Assembly: GCA_049646625.1 (NCBI GenBank)
Contig: JBARWE010000005.1
Location: 1 to 26,078 of the forward strand
Direction of reading: 5' to 3'
From: PRO6 sp049646625
Lineage (GTDB): Bacteria > Pseudomonadota > Alphaproteobacteria > Rhizobiales > Xanthobacteraceae
DNA: 26,078 nt
Shown here: positions 7,573 to 15,613 of the stretch, piece by piece
How positions within the stretch are numbered: position 1 is the first letter of the stretch
Layout: every line of letters starts with the position of its first letter
The notes under the pieces: generated by a model
Databases searched by the model: none
The model's input: the letters and a program-made list of their open reading frames with translations, nothing else
What the model was told of the DNA's origin: nothing
Program-made: the position numbers and the translations under genes

Positions 7573-8952
7573 TTGGACCCCCGATCCTTCGACGGCCCCG
7601 CCAACCGCCCGGAGCCAGCCCCTGACTCGACGGGGCGGGTGATCGTGGTCGGCCCTTATCGGCGGGTCCGGCGCGGCGAGGCCGACAGCCATGCGGCGTC
7701 GCCTGCCGTCGTCCGCGACCCGCAGGCGCGGCTGGAGGAGGCGGCGGGCCTCGCGCGGGCGATCGATCTCACCGTGGTGGCGGACATCGTCGCGCCGCTC
7801 AGCGAGATTCGTCCCGCCACCTATCTCGGCAAGGGCAAGGTCGAGGAAATCGCCAGCCTGATCGTCGCCAACGATGCGGGGCTGGTGGTGATGGATTGCG
7901 CGCTGTCGCCAATCCAGCAGCGCAACCTTGAGAAGGCGTGGAACGCCAAGGTACTCGACCGCACCGGGCTGATCCTCGAAATCTTCGGCCGCCGCGCCAA
8001 GACCAAAGAGGGCACGCTGCAGGTCGAGCTGGCGCACCTGACCTACCAGCGCAGCCGGTTGGTGCGTTCATGGACCCACCTCGAACGCCAGCGCGGCGGC
8101 TTCGGCTTCCTTGGCGGGCCGGGCGAAACGCAGATCGAGGCCGACCGCCGCATGATCGGCGAGCGCATCACCCGCATCGAAGCCGAACTGAAGAAAGTTC
8201 AGGCGACGCGGCGGCTGCATCGCGCCGGGCGCGCGCGCGTGCCGTATCGCGTGGTGGCGCTGGTCGGCTACACCAATGCCGGCAAATCGACGCTGTTCAA
8301 CCGCCTGACCCGCGCCGAGGTGCAGGCCGCCGACATGCTGTTCGCAACGCTGGACCCGACACTGCGCGCGCTGCCGCTGCCGCACGGCGGCAATGCCATG
8401 CTGTCGGATACGGTGGGCTTCATCTCCGACCTGCCGACCATGCTGGTGGCGGCGTTCCGCGCCACGCTGGAGGAGGTGGTGGAGGCGGAGGTGATTTTGC
8501 ACGTCCGCGACATTTCGCATGAGGACACCGAGGCGCAGCGGCAGGATGTCGAGAACGTGCTGCGCCAGCTCGACATCGATCTCGACGCCGGCGGGCGCAT
8601 CATCGAAGTCTGGAACAAGATCGACCGCCTGCCACCGGAGGCACGCGACGAGCTTCGGCTCGTTGCCGCGCGTCAGCCGACGACGCGGCCGTGCCTCGCG
8701 GTCTCGGCCATGACCGGGGAGGGCATCGCGGCGCTGCTCGCGGCGATCGAGGAGCGGCTGGCCGCCAACCGCACCGAACTGATGCTGTCGGTCGATGCCG
8801 CCGACGGCGAAGGCTTGAGCTGGCTGCATCGCAACGCCGATGTGCTGAGCAAGGAATTGGCCGGCGAGCGCTTCCGCATTCGCGTGCGGATTGATCCGGC
8901 ACGCAAGGACGCAGCGCTGCGCCGGTTTGCAGGCACGCCGTCAGGAAGCTGA
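7573..8952 (+). CDS. hflX: Ribosome-associated GTPase HflX
   Basis: 459 aa GTPase of the Obg-HflX superfamily. In other bacteria it binds the 50S subunit and splits stalled ribosomes under stress. The N-terminal HflX domain (about 20-200) contains the signature GGFGFLGGPGETQIEADRR at 175-193. G domain: G1 GYTNAGKST at 232-240, G3 DTVGF at 279-283, G4 NKID at 348-351. Translation probably begins at TTG 7573: the ATG at 7564 is in frame but hits a stop after two codons, and the MDPRSFD opening resembles relatives. It lies 10 bp after hfq. Its last 12 bp overlap the 3' end of the opposing mazG. Confidence 0.96.
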   Translation: MDPRSFDGPANRPEPAPDSTGRVIVVGPYRRVRRGEADSHAASPAVVRDPQARLEEAAGLARAIDLTVVADIVAPLSEIRPATYLGKGKVEEIASLIVANDAGLVVMDCALSPIQQRNLEKAWNAKVLDRTGLILEIFGRRAKTKEGTLQVELAHLTYQRSRLVRSWTHLERQRGGFGFLGGPGETQIEADRRMIGERITRIEAELKKVQATRRLHRAGRARVPYRVVALVGYTNAGKSTLFNRLTRAEVQAADMLFATLDPTLRALPLPHGGNAMLSDTVGFISDLPTMLVAAFRATLEEVVEAEVILHVRDISHEDTEAQRQDVENVLRQLDIDLDAGGRIIEVWNKIDRLPPEARDELRLVAARQPTTRPCLAVSAMTGEGIAALLAAIEERLAANRTELMLSVDAADGEGLSWLHRNADVLSKELAGERFRIRVRIDPARKDAALRRFAGTPSGS

Positions 8953-9777
8953 TTTCGTCGTCTTCTCGCGCGCCTTGGCCTCGCTCCACAGCGCTTCCAT
9001 CTCATCCAGCGAGGCGGTGTCCAGCGCGCGGCCCTGCGCCTTGAGACGGGTCTCGATATGCGAAAAGCGCCGGGTGAATTTCGCGTTGGCGCCGCGCAGC
9101 GCCACCTCCGGATCGACATCGGCATGGCGCGCGAGGTTGACCAGGACGAACATCAGGTCGCCGATCTCCTCGCCAACATGAGACGGATCGCCGGCATCGA
9201 GCGCGGCCGCCACCTCGCCGGTCTCTTCGCGAATCTTGTCGAGCACCGCGCGGGCGTCGTTCCAGTCGAAACCGACGGTCGCCGCCTTGCGCTGCAACTC
9301 GATGGCCTGCGCCAGCGCCGGCTGGCCCGGCTTGACGCTATCGAGAAGCGAGGCGGGCGTAGCCACCGCCTCGCCACGGCGCGCGGCGCGTTCGGCCTTT
9401 TCCTCGGCCTTGATGCGGCTCCACGAACCTTTGACCTCGGCCGGCGTCATCCGGCCGGCGCGCTCGCCAAAGACATGCGGATGGCGGCGGATCATCTTTC
9501 GGGTGATGGCCTCGACCACGTCGCCGAATGCGAACGCGCCCTGTTCCTCGGCCATGCGCGCATGAAAGACAACTTGCAGCAGCAGATCGCCCAGTTCGTC
9601 GCACAGGTCGCCAAGGTCGTCGCGGGCGATGGCGTCCGCCACCTCATAGGCTTCCTCGATGGTGTAGGGCGCGATCGTCGCAAAATCCTGTTCAAGATCC
9701 CACGGGCAGCCGGTATCAGGCGTGCGCAGCGCGGCCATGATGTCGAGAAGGCGGGCAATATCCGTGGAGGGTGTCAT
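8941..9777 (-). CDS. mazG: Nucleoside triphosphate pyrophosphohydrolase MazG
   Basis: 278 aa, slightly longer than the E. coli protein. It hydrolyses (d)NTPs to monophosphate and pyrophosphate, cleaning the nucleotide pool and influencing the stringent response. It contains two tandem MazG domains. The first has metal-binding acidic residues E41/E42/E45 and E61/D64 (TIEEAYEVADAI ... DELGDLLLQ). The second has E184/E185/E188 and E203/E204/D207 (REETGEVAAAL ... GEEIGDLMF). The loop between them (about 120-150) is rich in Lys, Arg, Glu and Ala. It converges with hflX and is divergent from queC with about 65 bp between starts. Only a weak ribosome binding site precedes ATG 9777. Confidence 0.95.
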   Translation of the reverse strand: MTPSTDIARLLDIMAALRTPDTGCPWDLEQDFATIAPYTIEEAYEVADAIARDDLGDLCDELGDLLLQVVFHARMAEEQGAFAFGDVVEAITRKMIRRHPHVFGERAGRMTPAEVKGSWSRIKAEEKAERAARRGEAVATPASLLDSVKPGQPALAQAIELQRKAATVGFDWNDARAVLDKIREETGEVAAALDAGDPSHVGEEIGDLMFVLVNLARHADVDPEVALRGANAKFTRRFSHIETRLKAQGRALDTASLDEMEALWSEAKAREKTTKSAS

Positions 9778-9842
9778 GGGAAACCTGGACGGCGGGAGGG
9801 AGGAGTGTTTCAGTCAGGCTGAAAATGCTCTATGGCGGCGTC

Positions 9843-10568
9843 ATGAGCAACGTGTTGTCATCGGAGACGGCGCTGGTCCTGTTCTCCGGCGGGCAGGATT
9901 CCGCCACCTGCCTCGCCTGGGCGTTGGCGCGCTTCGGCCGCGTCGAGACGGTCGGCTTCGCCTACGGCCAGCGGCATCTCATCGAACTGGAATGCCGCGA
10001 CCGCCTGACCGAGGGCCTGCATGCGCTCGATGACGGCTTTGCGGAGCGGCTCGGCGAGGCGCACACGCTCGATATCCCGACGCTGAGCGCGATCTCCGAG
10101 ACGGCGCTGACCCGTAACATGGCGATCAAAATGGGCGAGGGCGGTCTGCCCAATACGTTCGTCCCCGGCCGCAACCTGATCTTCCTGACCTTCGCCGCGG
10201 CGCTGGCCTATCGGCGCGGCATCCGCCACATCGTCGGCGGCATGTGCGAAACCGATTATTCTGGCTATCCCGACTGCCGCGACACCACGATCAAGGCGCT
10301 GCAGGCCGCGCTCAATCTCGGCATGGCGCGCGATTTCATCCTGCATACGCCGCTGATGTGGCGCGACAAGGCCGAAACCTGGCAGCTTGCGCACGATCTC
10401 GGCGGCGACCGGCTGGTCGATCTGATCCGCGAGCAGTCGCACACCTGCTATCTTGGCGAACGCGGCGCACGCCATGCATGGGGCTACGGCTGCGGCGAAT
10501 GCCCGGCCTGCCGGCTGCGCCAGCGCGGCTGGGACGACTATCGTGCCGGTTCGTGGAAGGGAGCCTGA
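9843..10568 (+). CDS. queC: 7-cyano-7-deazaguanine (preQ0) synthase QueC
   Basis: 241 aa. ATP-dependent conversion of 7-carboxy-7-deazaguanine to preQ0 in queuosine biosynthesis (EC 6.3.4.20). The N-terminal PP-loop is SGGQDS at 15-20. The C-terminal zinc site is formed by C202, C217, C220 and C223 (YGCGECPACRLRQRGW). The frame is open back to GTG 9771, inside mazG. ATG 9843 was chosen because relatives begin a few residues before TALVLFSGG; ATG 9825 is an alternative. The strong GGGAGGGAGGAG at 9794-9805 lies too far upstream of 9843 to be its ribosome binding site. Other queuosine genes (queD, queE, queF) are not in the window. tarD follows after 5 bp. Confidence 0.95.
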   Translation: MSNVLSSETALVLFSGGQDSATCLAWALARFGRVETVGFAYGQRHLIELECRDRLTEGLHALDDGFAERLGEAHTLDIPTLSAISETALTRNMAIKMGEGGLPNTFVPGRNLIFLTFAAALAYRRGIRHIVGGMCETDYSGYPDCRDTTIKALQAALNLGMARDFILHTPLMWRDKAETWQLAHDLGGDRLVDLIREQSHTCYLGERGARHAWGYGCGECPACRLRQRGWDDYRAGSWKGA

Positions 10569-10573
10569 TCCGA

Positions 10574-11737
10574 ATGCGCATCATCGAAATCCGCGAAGCC
10601 ACCAAGGCGATCGCCTCGCCGATCCGCAACGCTTATATCGACTTCAGCAAAATGACAGCGAGCCTTGTGGCGGTCGTCACCGATGTCGTGCGCGACGGCC
10701 GCCGCGTCGTTGGCTACGGATTCAACTCCAATGGCCGCTACGGGCAGGGCGGTTTGATCCGCGAACGTTTCCGGGACCGCATCCTGCAGGCGGAGCCGGA
10801 AAGCCTGCTGAACGAGGCCAAAGACAATCTCGATCCGTTCAAAATCTGGGCAGCGATGATGGCCAACGAGAAGCCGGGCGGTCACGGCGAACGCTCCGTC
10901 GCGGTCGGCACCATCGACATGGCGGTGTGGGATGCGGTGGCCAAGATCGCCGGCGAGCCGCTGTTTCGCCTGTTGGCGTCGATGCAGGGCAGGCAGGCCG
11001 ACCCGAAGGTGTTTGTCTATGCCGCCGGCGGCTACTATTACCCCGGCAAGGACAACGCCGCGCTGCGAGCCGAAATGCGCAGCTATCTGAAGCGCGGCTA
11101 TACCGTCGTGAAGATGAAGATCGGCGGCGCGGCGATCGATGAGGACCGCGCCCGCATCGAGGCCGTTCTTGAGGAGATCGGCACGCAGGCTCAACTTGCC
11201 GTCGACGCCAATGGGCGGTTCGATCTGGAGACGGCGATCGCCTACGCCAAAATGCTGCGCGACTATCCGCTGTTCTGGTACGAGGAAGCCGGCGATCCGC
11301 TCGATTACGCGCTACAGGCCGCGCTGTCCGAGTTCTACGAGGCGCCGATGGCGACCGGCGAAAACCTGTTCTCGCATCAGGACGCACGCAATCTTTTGCG
11401 CTATGGCGGCATGCGGCCGGATCGCGACTACCTGCAATTCGACTGCGTGCTGTCCTACGGGCTGGTCGAATATCTGCGCACCCTCGACGTGCTGCGCCAG
11501 TTTGGCTGGTCGGCGTCGCGCTGCATTCCCCATGGCGGCCACCAGATGTCGCTGAACATCGCCGCCGGGCTTGGCCTCGGCGGCAACGAAAGCTACCCGG
11601 ACCTGTTCCAGCCCTATGGCGGCTTTCCCGATGGCGTCAGGGTTCAGGACGGCCATATCGTCATGCCCGAGCTGCCGGGGATCGGCTTCGAGGGCAAGTC
11701 CGACCTGATCGAGGTGATGCGCGCGCTGGCGGAGTAG
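10574..11737 (+). CDS. tarD: D(-)-tartrate dehydratase, enolase superfamily
   Basis: 387 aa, mandelate-racemase-type enolase superfamily member, matching the D-tartrate dehydratase described from Bradyrhizobium (EC 4.2.1.81; D-tartrate to oxaloacetate and water). Catalytic set visible: K180-M-K182 (KxK motif), metal ligands D211, E237 and E263, and H320 in CIPHGGHQMS. All sit exactly two residues before the numbering I recall for Bradyrhizobium TarD (K184, D213, E239, E265, H322). The long conserved N-terminus (SPIRNAYIDFSKM; VVGYGFNSNGRYGQGGLIRE) is also TarD-like. ATG 10574 is preceded by GGAAGGGAG at about 10556-10564. It starts 5 bp after queC, so it is probably cotranscribed with it, although the pathways are unrelated. 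No tartrate transporter is nearby. Confidence 0.9.
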   Translation: MRIIEIREATKAIASPIRNAYIDFSKMTASLVAVVTDVVRDGRRVVGYGFNSNGRYGQGGLIRERFRDRILQAEPESLLNEAKDNLDPFKIWAAMMANEKPGGHGERSVAVGTIDMAVWDAVAKIAGEPLFRLLASMQGRQADPKVFVYAAGGYYYPGKDNAALRAEMRSYLKRGYTVVKMKIGGAAIDEDRARIEAVLEEIGTQAQLAVDANGRFDLETAIAYAKMLRDYPLFWYEEAGDPLDYALQAALSEFYEAPMATGENLFSHQDARNLLRYGGMRPDRDYLQFDCVLSYGLVEYLRTLDVLRQFGWSASRCIPHGGHQMSLNIAAGLGLGGNESYPDLFQPYGGFPDGVRVQDGHIVMPELPGIGFEGKSDLIEVMRALAE

Positions 11738-11769
11738 GGCGTGGCCACACCATTCGGAGGATGACAGCG

Positions 11770-12015
11770 ATGCTGATGCTGAAGCCGAACTGTGAGTGCT
11801 GCGACCGCGACCTGCCGCCCGACAGCCGCGACGCCCGCATCTGCACGTTCGAGTGCACGTTCTGCGCCGACTGCGCCGACCATCGGCTGAGCGGCGTCTG
11901 CCCGAATTGCAGCGGCGAACTGGTGCGCCGGCCGATCCGGCCAGCGGCGATGCTGGCGAGGCACCCCGCATCCACCACGCGCCATCTGCGCGCCACGCCG
12001 TGTCCGGGGATCTGA
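11770..12015 (+). CDS. DUF1272-type small cysteine-rich protein
   Basis: 81 aa from ATG 11770. That start is preferred because GGAGG at 11756-11760 is 9 nt upstream; the in-frame ATG at 11761 directly abuts this site. Ten cysteines, mostly paired: C8, C10, C11, C25, C29, C32, C35, C44, C47 and C78 (CECC; CTFECTFCADC; CPNC). They suggest a zinc-ribbon-like metal-binding fold. The sequence KPNCECCDRDLPPDS is characteristic of the DUF1272 family, whose function is unknown. It lies 32 bp after tarD in the same direction and could be the last gene of that transcript. Confidence 0.8.
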   Translation: MLMLKPNCECCDRDLPPDSRDARICTFECTFCADCADHRLSGVCPNCSGELVRRPIRPAAMLARHPASTTRHLRATPCPGI

Positions 12016-12337
12016 GGCGGCGATCATCGGCGGCCGGCTTGGCAGGGATGGATAGCGAGCGGACGGAAGGAGCGCTGATGTCGCCATATCTATGATTCGC
12101 ATAAGGTATATTATGGAATATTTATTGGTTCGGAGTTTCAGGGCCTTGGAGGGTTTTGTCACCGTAGACGGCATTTGCGCCGCCGGCTGACGGCCTGGCC
12201 GCGACGACGCCGTGGCGCGTTTGATCTCCATTGGATTCCCGCCGCAAAACCTCCTAAATCTGAAACAGCCGCGGCGGCGGCAGCCATGCAAGACGGCCGC
12301 GGATCGTCCTTCGGAAACTGCCACAGGGAGAGAGAAA
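12016..12337. other. 322-bp gap with AT-rich island and small dyads
   Basis: No convincing gene of normal size. At 12065-12072 a strong GGAAGGAG ribosome binding site precedes ATG 12078, but the frame stops after five codons (MSPYL, stop at 12093-12095). Immediately downstream, about 12086-12128 is unusually AT-rich and contains the dyad ATATT-N4-AATAT at 12108-12121. Imperfect inverted arms follow at 12135-12158 and 12245-12266. A plausible but weak promoter for the acyl-CoA synthetase lies here (TTCGCA at 12096, TATTTA at 12119, 17-bp spacer). The real synthetase ribosome binding site AGGGAGAGAG is at 12325-12334. Confidence 0.6.
12135..12266. repeat. Imperfect inverted repeat, 24/22-nt arms, 86-bp interior
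   Basis: The left arm at 12135-12158 contains GTTTCAG, GGAGG and TTTTG in order. The right arm at 12245-12266 is its imperfect reverse complement (CAAAACCTCC, then CTGAAAC at 12260-12266). About 18 of 22 positions agree, with two gaps. It could be the ends of a small MITE-like element of about 132 bp, a pair of inverted regulator sites, or a long stem in a leader RNA. No clear target-site duplication flanks it. Confidence 0.45.
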
Positions 12338-13996
12338 ATGTCCTCGGCGGATCAGGGTCACTACAGCGTCGGCCTCGACAAGACCGCCGCCAACTATGTG
12401 CCGCTCTCGCCCCTGAGCTTTCTCGCGCGCAGCGCCGCCGTCTACCCGGACCTGACCAGCACGGTCTACGAAGACCGCCGCTTTACCTGGCGCGAGACCT
12501 ATGAGCGCAGCCGTCGCTTTGCCTCGTTTCTCAGCCGTCGCGGCATCACGCGCGGCGACACGGTGGCGGCGATGCTGCCCAACGTGCCGGCAATGAACGA
12601 ACTGCACTTCGCCGTGCCGATGCTCGGCGCCGTGCTCAACACGCTCAACACCCGGCTGGACGCGGCGGCGATCGCCTTCATGCTCGATCACGGCGGCGCC
12701 AAGGTGCTGCTGGTCGATCCTGAATTCGCCGGGGTGATGGGCGAGGCGCTGGCGCAGATCAAAGGGACGAAGCCCCTGGTGATCGATGTTGAGGACAAGG
12801 CGTTCCCCGGCGTGCGCAAGTGGCTCGGCGAGATCGAATACGAAGCGGCGGTTGCCGACGGCGATCCCGATTTCCAATGGTCGCTGCCGCCCGATGAGTG
12901 GGATGCGATCGCCATGAGCTATACCTCGGGCACCACCGGCAACCCGAAAGGCGTCGTCACGCATCATCGCGGCGCCTATCTCAATGCGGTCAGCAATATT
13001 CTCTCCGGCAATCTCGGCGCGCATCCGGTCTATCTATGGACGCTGCCGATGTTCCACTGCAACGGCTGGTGCTTTCCATGGACGATCGCCGCTGCCGCCG
13101 GCATCAATGTCTGCCTGCGCAAGGTCGAGCCGGCGAAGATTTTCGAACTGATCGGCAAATACGGCGTGACCCATATGTGCGGCGCGCCGATCGTCTACAA
13201 CACGCTGATCAATGCCCCCAACGCGCCGCACGGCTCGCCTTCGGCCAAGCCGGTGTCGGGCCTGATCGCCGGCGCGCCACCGCCGGTTGCGGTGCTGGCC
13301 GGCGCCGAGCGCATCGGCATCGCCCTCACCCATGTCTACGGTCTCACCGAAGTCTATGGCCCGGCCTCGGTGTGTGCCGAGCAGCCCGGCTGGGAGGCGC
13401 TTCCCGCTGACCAGCGCGCTGCACTGAAGCGCCGCCAGGGCGTTGCCTACCACCTGCAGGAAGCGATCACCGTGCGCGATCCCGACACCATGCAGGAGGT
13501 GCCGCGCGACGGCGAGACCATCGGCGAGGTCATGTTTCGCGGCAACATCGTCATGAAGGGCTACCTCAAGAACGAGAAAGCGACGCGGGAGGCCTTCGCC
13601 GGCGGCTGGTTTCATACCGGCGACCTCGGCGTCGTCGATGAGCACGGCTACATCATCATCAAGGACCGCTCGAAGGACATCATCATCTCCGGCGGCGAAA
13701 ACATTTCCTCGGTCGAGGTCGAGGACGTGCTTTACAAGCATCCAGCGGTGCTGTTCGCGGCGGTGGTGGCCAAGCCCGATGCGAAATGGGGCGAGGTGCC
13801 GTGCGCCTTCGTCGAACTGAAGGACGGAGCGGAAGCGAGCGAGGCCGAGGTGATCGCGTTCTGCCGCGAGCAACTGCCCGGCTTCAAGACGCCGAAGGCG
13901 GTGGTATTTGGGGTGATCCCGAAAACCGCGACCGGAAAAATCCAGAAGTTCGCGTTGCGCGAGCGGGCCGGCTCCGTCAAGGCGATTACCGCGTAG
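12338..13996 (+). CDS. Acyl-CoA synthetase (AMP-forming), ANL superfamily
   Basis: 552 aa adenylate-forming ligase that activates a carboxylic acid to its acyl-CoA with ATP. Motifs in order: P-loop YTSGTTGNPKG at 195-205, YGLTE at 334-338, TGD with D428, hinge KDRSKDIIISGGEN at about 442-455, and catalytic lysine K534 in KTATGKIQK. The block KYGVTHMCGAPIVYNTL resembles the subgroup of medium/long-chain or aromatic acyl-CoA synthetases related to Thermus long-chain synthetase and plant acyl-activating enzymes. The substrate cannot be read from sequence; fatty, methylthiopropionate-like or aryl acids are possible. ATG 12338 has a strong ribosome binding site (AGGGAGAGAG) 4 nt upstream; the open frame extends to 12212 without conserved sequence. 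It converges with the metallo-hydrolase, leaving 19 bp between stops. Confidence 0.9.
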   Translation: MSSADQGHYSVGLDKTAANYVPLSPLSFLARSAAVYPDLTSTVYEDRRFTWRETYERSRRFASFLSRRGITRGDTVAAMLPNVPAMNELHFAVPMLGAVLNTLNTRLDAAAIAFMLDHGGAKVLLVDPEFAGVMGEALAQIKGTKPLVIDVEDKAFPGVRKWLGEIEYEAAVADGDPDFQWSLPPDEWDAIAMSYTSGTTGNPKGVVTHHRGAYLNAVSNILSGNLGAHPVYLWTLPMFHCNGWCFPWTIAAAAGINVCLRKVEPAKIFELIGKYGVTHMCGAPIVYNTLINAPNAPHGSPSAKPVSGLIAGAPPPVAVLAGAERIGIALTHVYGLTEVYGPASVCAEQPGWEALPADQRAALKRRQGVAYHLQEAITVRDPDTMQEVPRDGETIGEVMFRGNIVMKGYLKNEKATREAFAGGWFHTGDLGVVDEHGYIIIKDRSKDIIISGGENISSVEVEDVLYKHPAVLFAAVVAKPDAKWGEVPCAFVELKDGAEASEAEVIAFCREQLPGFKTPKAVVFGVIPKTATGKIQKFALRERAGSVKAITA

Positions 13997-14016
13997 ACGT
14001 GGGCGTAGACGTGGGC
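13993..14016. repeat. 12-bp tandem duplication between convergent stops
   Basis: GTAGACGTGGGC is repeated exactly twice (13993-14004 and 14005-14016). The first copy contains the acyl-CoA synthetase TAG stop, and the second ends on the first base of the opposing gene's stop codon. The second copy with its flank also forms a small GACGT-N5-ACGTC dyad. It lacks a T-run, so it is not a classical terminator. Confidence 0.8.
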
Positions 14017-14816
14017 TACGTCGCCAGCGTCAGCCGCATGCCGTCGTAACCCGGCACCACGCCGGGCGGCAGCTTGCCACGCAGCGTCTCGTAGTCGAGA
14101 TCGGCGTGCATGTTGGTGATGACGGCGCGGCGCGGCTTGAACTGCGCAATCCACCTCAAGGCGTCGTCGAGCGAGAAGTGGCTCGGGTGCGGCGCGTAGC
14201 GCAGACCATCGACGACCCACAGATCGAGTCCCTCCAGCGCCGGCCAGCTTGCGCGCGGGATGTCGTTGAGGTCCGGCGTGTAGGCGGCATTACCGATGCG
14301 GTAGCCGAGCGCATCGATTTCACCGTGGTTGACGAGGAAGGCTTGCAGCGTCAACGCGCCGCCCGGCCCGTCGATGGTCCGGCTTTCGCCGGCCTCGATG
14401 CCGTGATGGGTCAGGATCGGCGGATAGCTCGATCCCGGCGGCGAGGTGAAGCAATAGGAAAAGCGCGGCAGAATATCCTTGGCCGTCGACGCGCTGAGCC
14501 ACACCGGAATGCGCTTGCGGTTGTGGATCACCACCGAGCGCAGGTCGTCGATGCCGTGGGTCTGGTCGGCGTGCTCGTGGGTCAGGAACACCGCATCGAT
14601 GGAATCGACCTCGGCGTCGATCAACTGCTCGCGCAGGTCGGGCGAGGTGTCGATGACAACGCGGGTGATGCCGCCCTCGCCCGTTCGTTCCACCATCAGC
14701 GAACAGCGCCGCCGCCGGTTCTTCGGATTATTGGGATCGCAAGCCCCCCACCCCAGCGCCGGCCGCGGCACGCCGGCAGACGAGCCACAACCGAGCAGCG
14801 TCAGCGTCACGGTCAT
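14016..14816 (-). CDS. MBL-fold metallo-hydrolase, PhnP-like
   Basis: 266 aa metallo-beta-lactamase-fold hydrolase. The metal motif is TH80-EH82-A-D84-QTH87. Further probable ligands lie in LVNHGEIDALG (His), YTPDLND (Asp) and NMHADLDY (His). The N-terminus (TLTLLGCGSSAGVPR) and C-terminus (GYDGMRL) resemble E. coli PhnP, a cyclic phosphodiesterase acting on phosphoribosyl 1,2-cyclic phosphate. No phosphonate genes are nearby, so the true substrate is open; a cyclic phosphate or other phosphodiester is a guess. Its ATG overlaps the tatD stop as ATGA (14813-14816), indicating translational coupling. It is the last gene of the dac-tmk-holB-metG-tatD cluster. Confidence 0.85.
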   Translation of the reverse strand: MTVTLTLLGCGSSAGVPRPALGWGACDPNNPKNRRRRCSLMVERTGEGGITRVVIDTSPDLREQLIDAEVDSIDAVFLTHEHADQTHGIDDLRSVVIHNRKRIPVWLSASTAKDILPRFSYCFTSPPGSSYPPILTHHGIEAGESRTIDGPGGALTLQAFLVNHGEIDALGYRIGNAAYTPDLNDIPRASWPALEGLDLWVVDGLRYAPHPSHFSLDDALRWIAQFKPRRAVITNMHADLDYETLRGKLPPGVVPGYDGMRLTLAT

Positions 14817-15613
14817 GACGGCACCTCCGCGGCTGAAGGCGCTGGCACCTTGTCGAAAAACCGGAAGAAGTTTTCCGTCGTCTGCCGCGCGATCTCCTCG
14901 AACGAGACCCTGCGCACCTCCGCCAGCACCCTTGCCGTTTCCACGACGTAAGCCGGCTCGTTGCGCTTGCCGCGATATTTTCCGGGCGCGAGGAACGGCG
15001 CGTCGGTCTCCACCATGATGCGGTCGGCCGGCAGTTCGGCCGCGAGGTCGCGCAGCGCCTGCGACTTCTTGAAGGTGATGATGCCGGTGAAGGAAATGAA
15101 TAGCCCGTGCGCAATCGCCTTCAGCGCCAGGTCGCGGCCGCCGGTGTAGCAATGCAGCACGGCGCGGAACGGCCCTTTGGCCATTTCCTCGTCGAGAATG
15201 TTGCCGCAATCCTCGTCCGCCTCGCGGGTGTGGATGACCAGCGGCAGGCCGGTCGTGCGCGCCGCCGCGATATGGGCGCGGAAACCGCGCGCCTGTGCCT
15301 GCGGTGAACCGTGGTCGTAGAAGTAATCGAGACCCGCTTCGCCGAACGCCACCACCTTGGGATGCCGCGACAGCGCAATCAATTCGTCGGCCGAAATACC
15401 GTCTTCCTCGTCGGCCTGATGCGGATGGGTGCCGACCGAACAATAGACGTTGGGAAAGCGCTCGGTGATCGCCAACAGGCGGTCGAGCTGGCGCACGCGG
15501 GTCGAGATGGTGACGATGCGCCCGACGCCCGCCGCCTCAGCCCGTGCGACGATGCCGTCGAGATCGTCAGCGAAGTCGGGGAAGTCGAGATGGCAGTGGC
15601 TATCGACCAGCAT
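14813..15613 (-). CDS. tatD: TatD family metal-dependent DNase
   Basis: 266 aa, TIM-barrel amidohydrolase-type nuclease (TatD/YcfH), with DNase/3'-5' exonuclease activity in characterised members. Metal ligands: H6 and H8 (DSHCHLDF), E92 (GEAGLDY), H128 (VIHTREA), H154 (LHCYTGG) and D204 (VETDAPFL). The family signature around KYRGKRNEP (212-220) is intact. ATG 15613 is preceded by GGGGAAGGG on the minus strand, a strong ribosome binding site. The open frame continuing upstream runs antiparallel within metG coding sequence and is not translated. It overlaps the metG end by 14 bp and the next gene by 4 bp. Confidence 0.95.
   Translation of the reverse strand: MLVDSHCHLDFPDFADDLDGIVARAEAAGVGRIVTISTRVRQLDRLLAITERFPNVYCSVGTHPHQADEEDGISADELIALSRHPKVVAFGEAGLDYFYDHGSPQAQARGFRAHIAAARTTGLPLVIHTREADEDCGNILDEEMAKGPFRAVLHCYTGGRDLALKAIAHGLFISFTGIITFKKSQALRDLAAELPADRIMVETDAPFLAPGKYRGKRNEPAYVVETARVLAEVRRVSFEEIARQTTENFFRFFDKVPAPSAAEVPS

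Noticed and set aside
14816..15443. Extension of the metallo-hydrolase frame through tatD
   Set aside because: The sequence upstream of 14816 is tatD read in another frame. The metallo-hydrolase fold begins at MTVTLTLLGCG, with an ATGA coupling to tatD.
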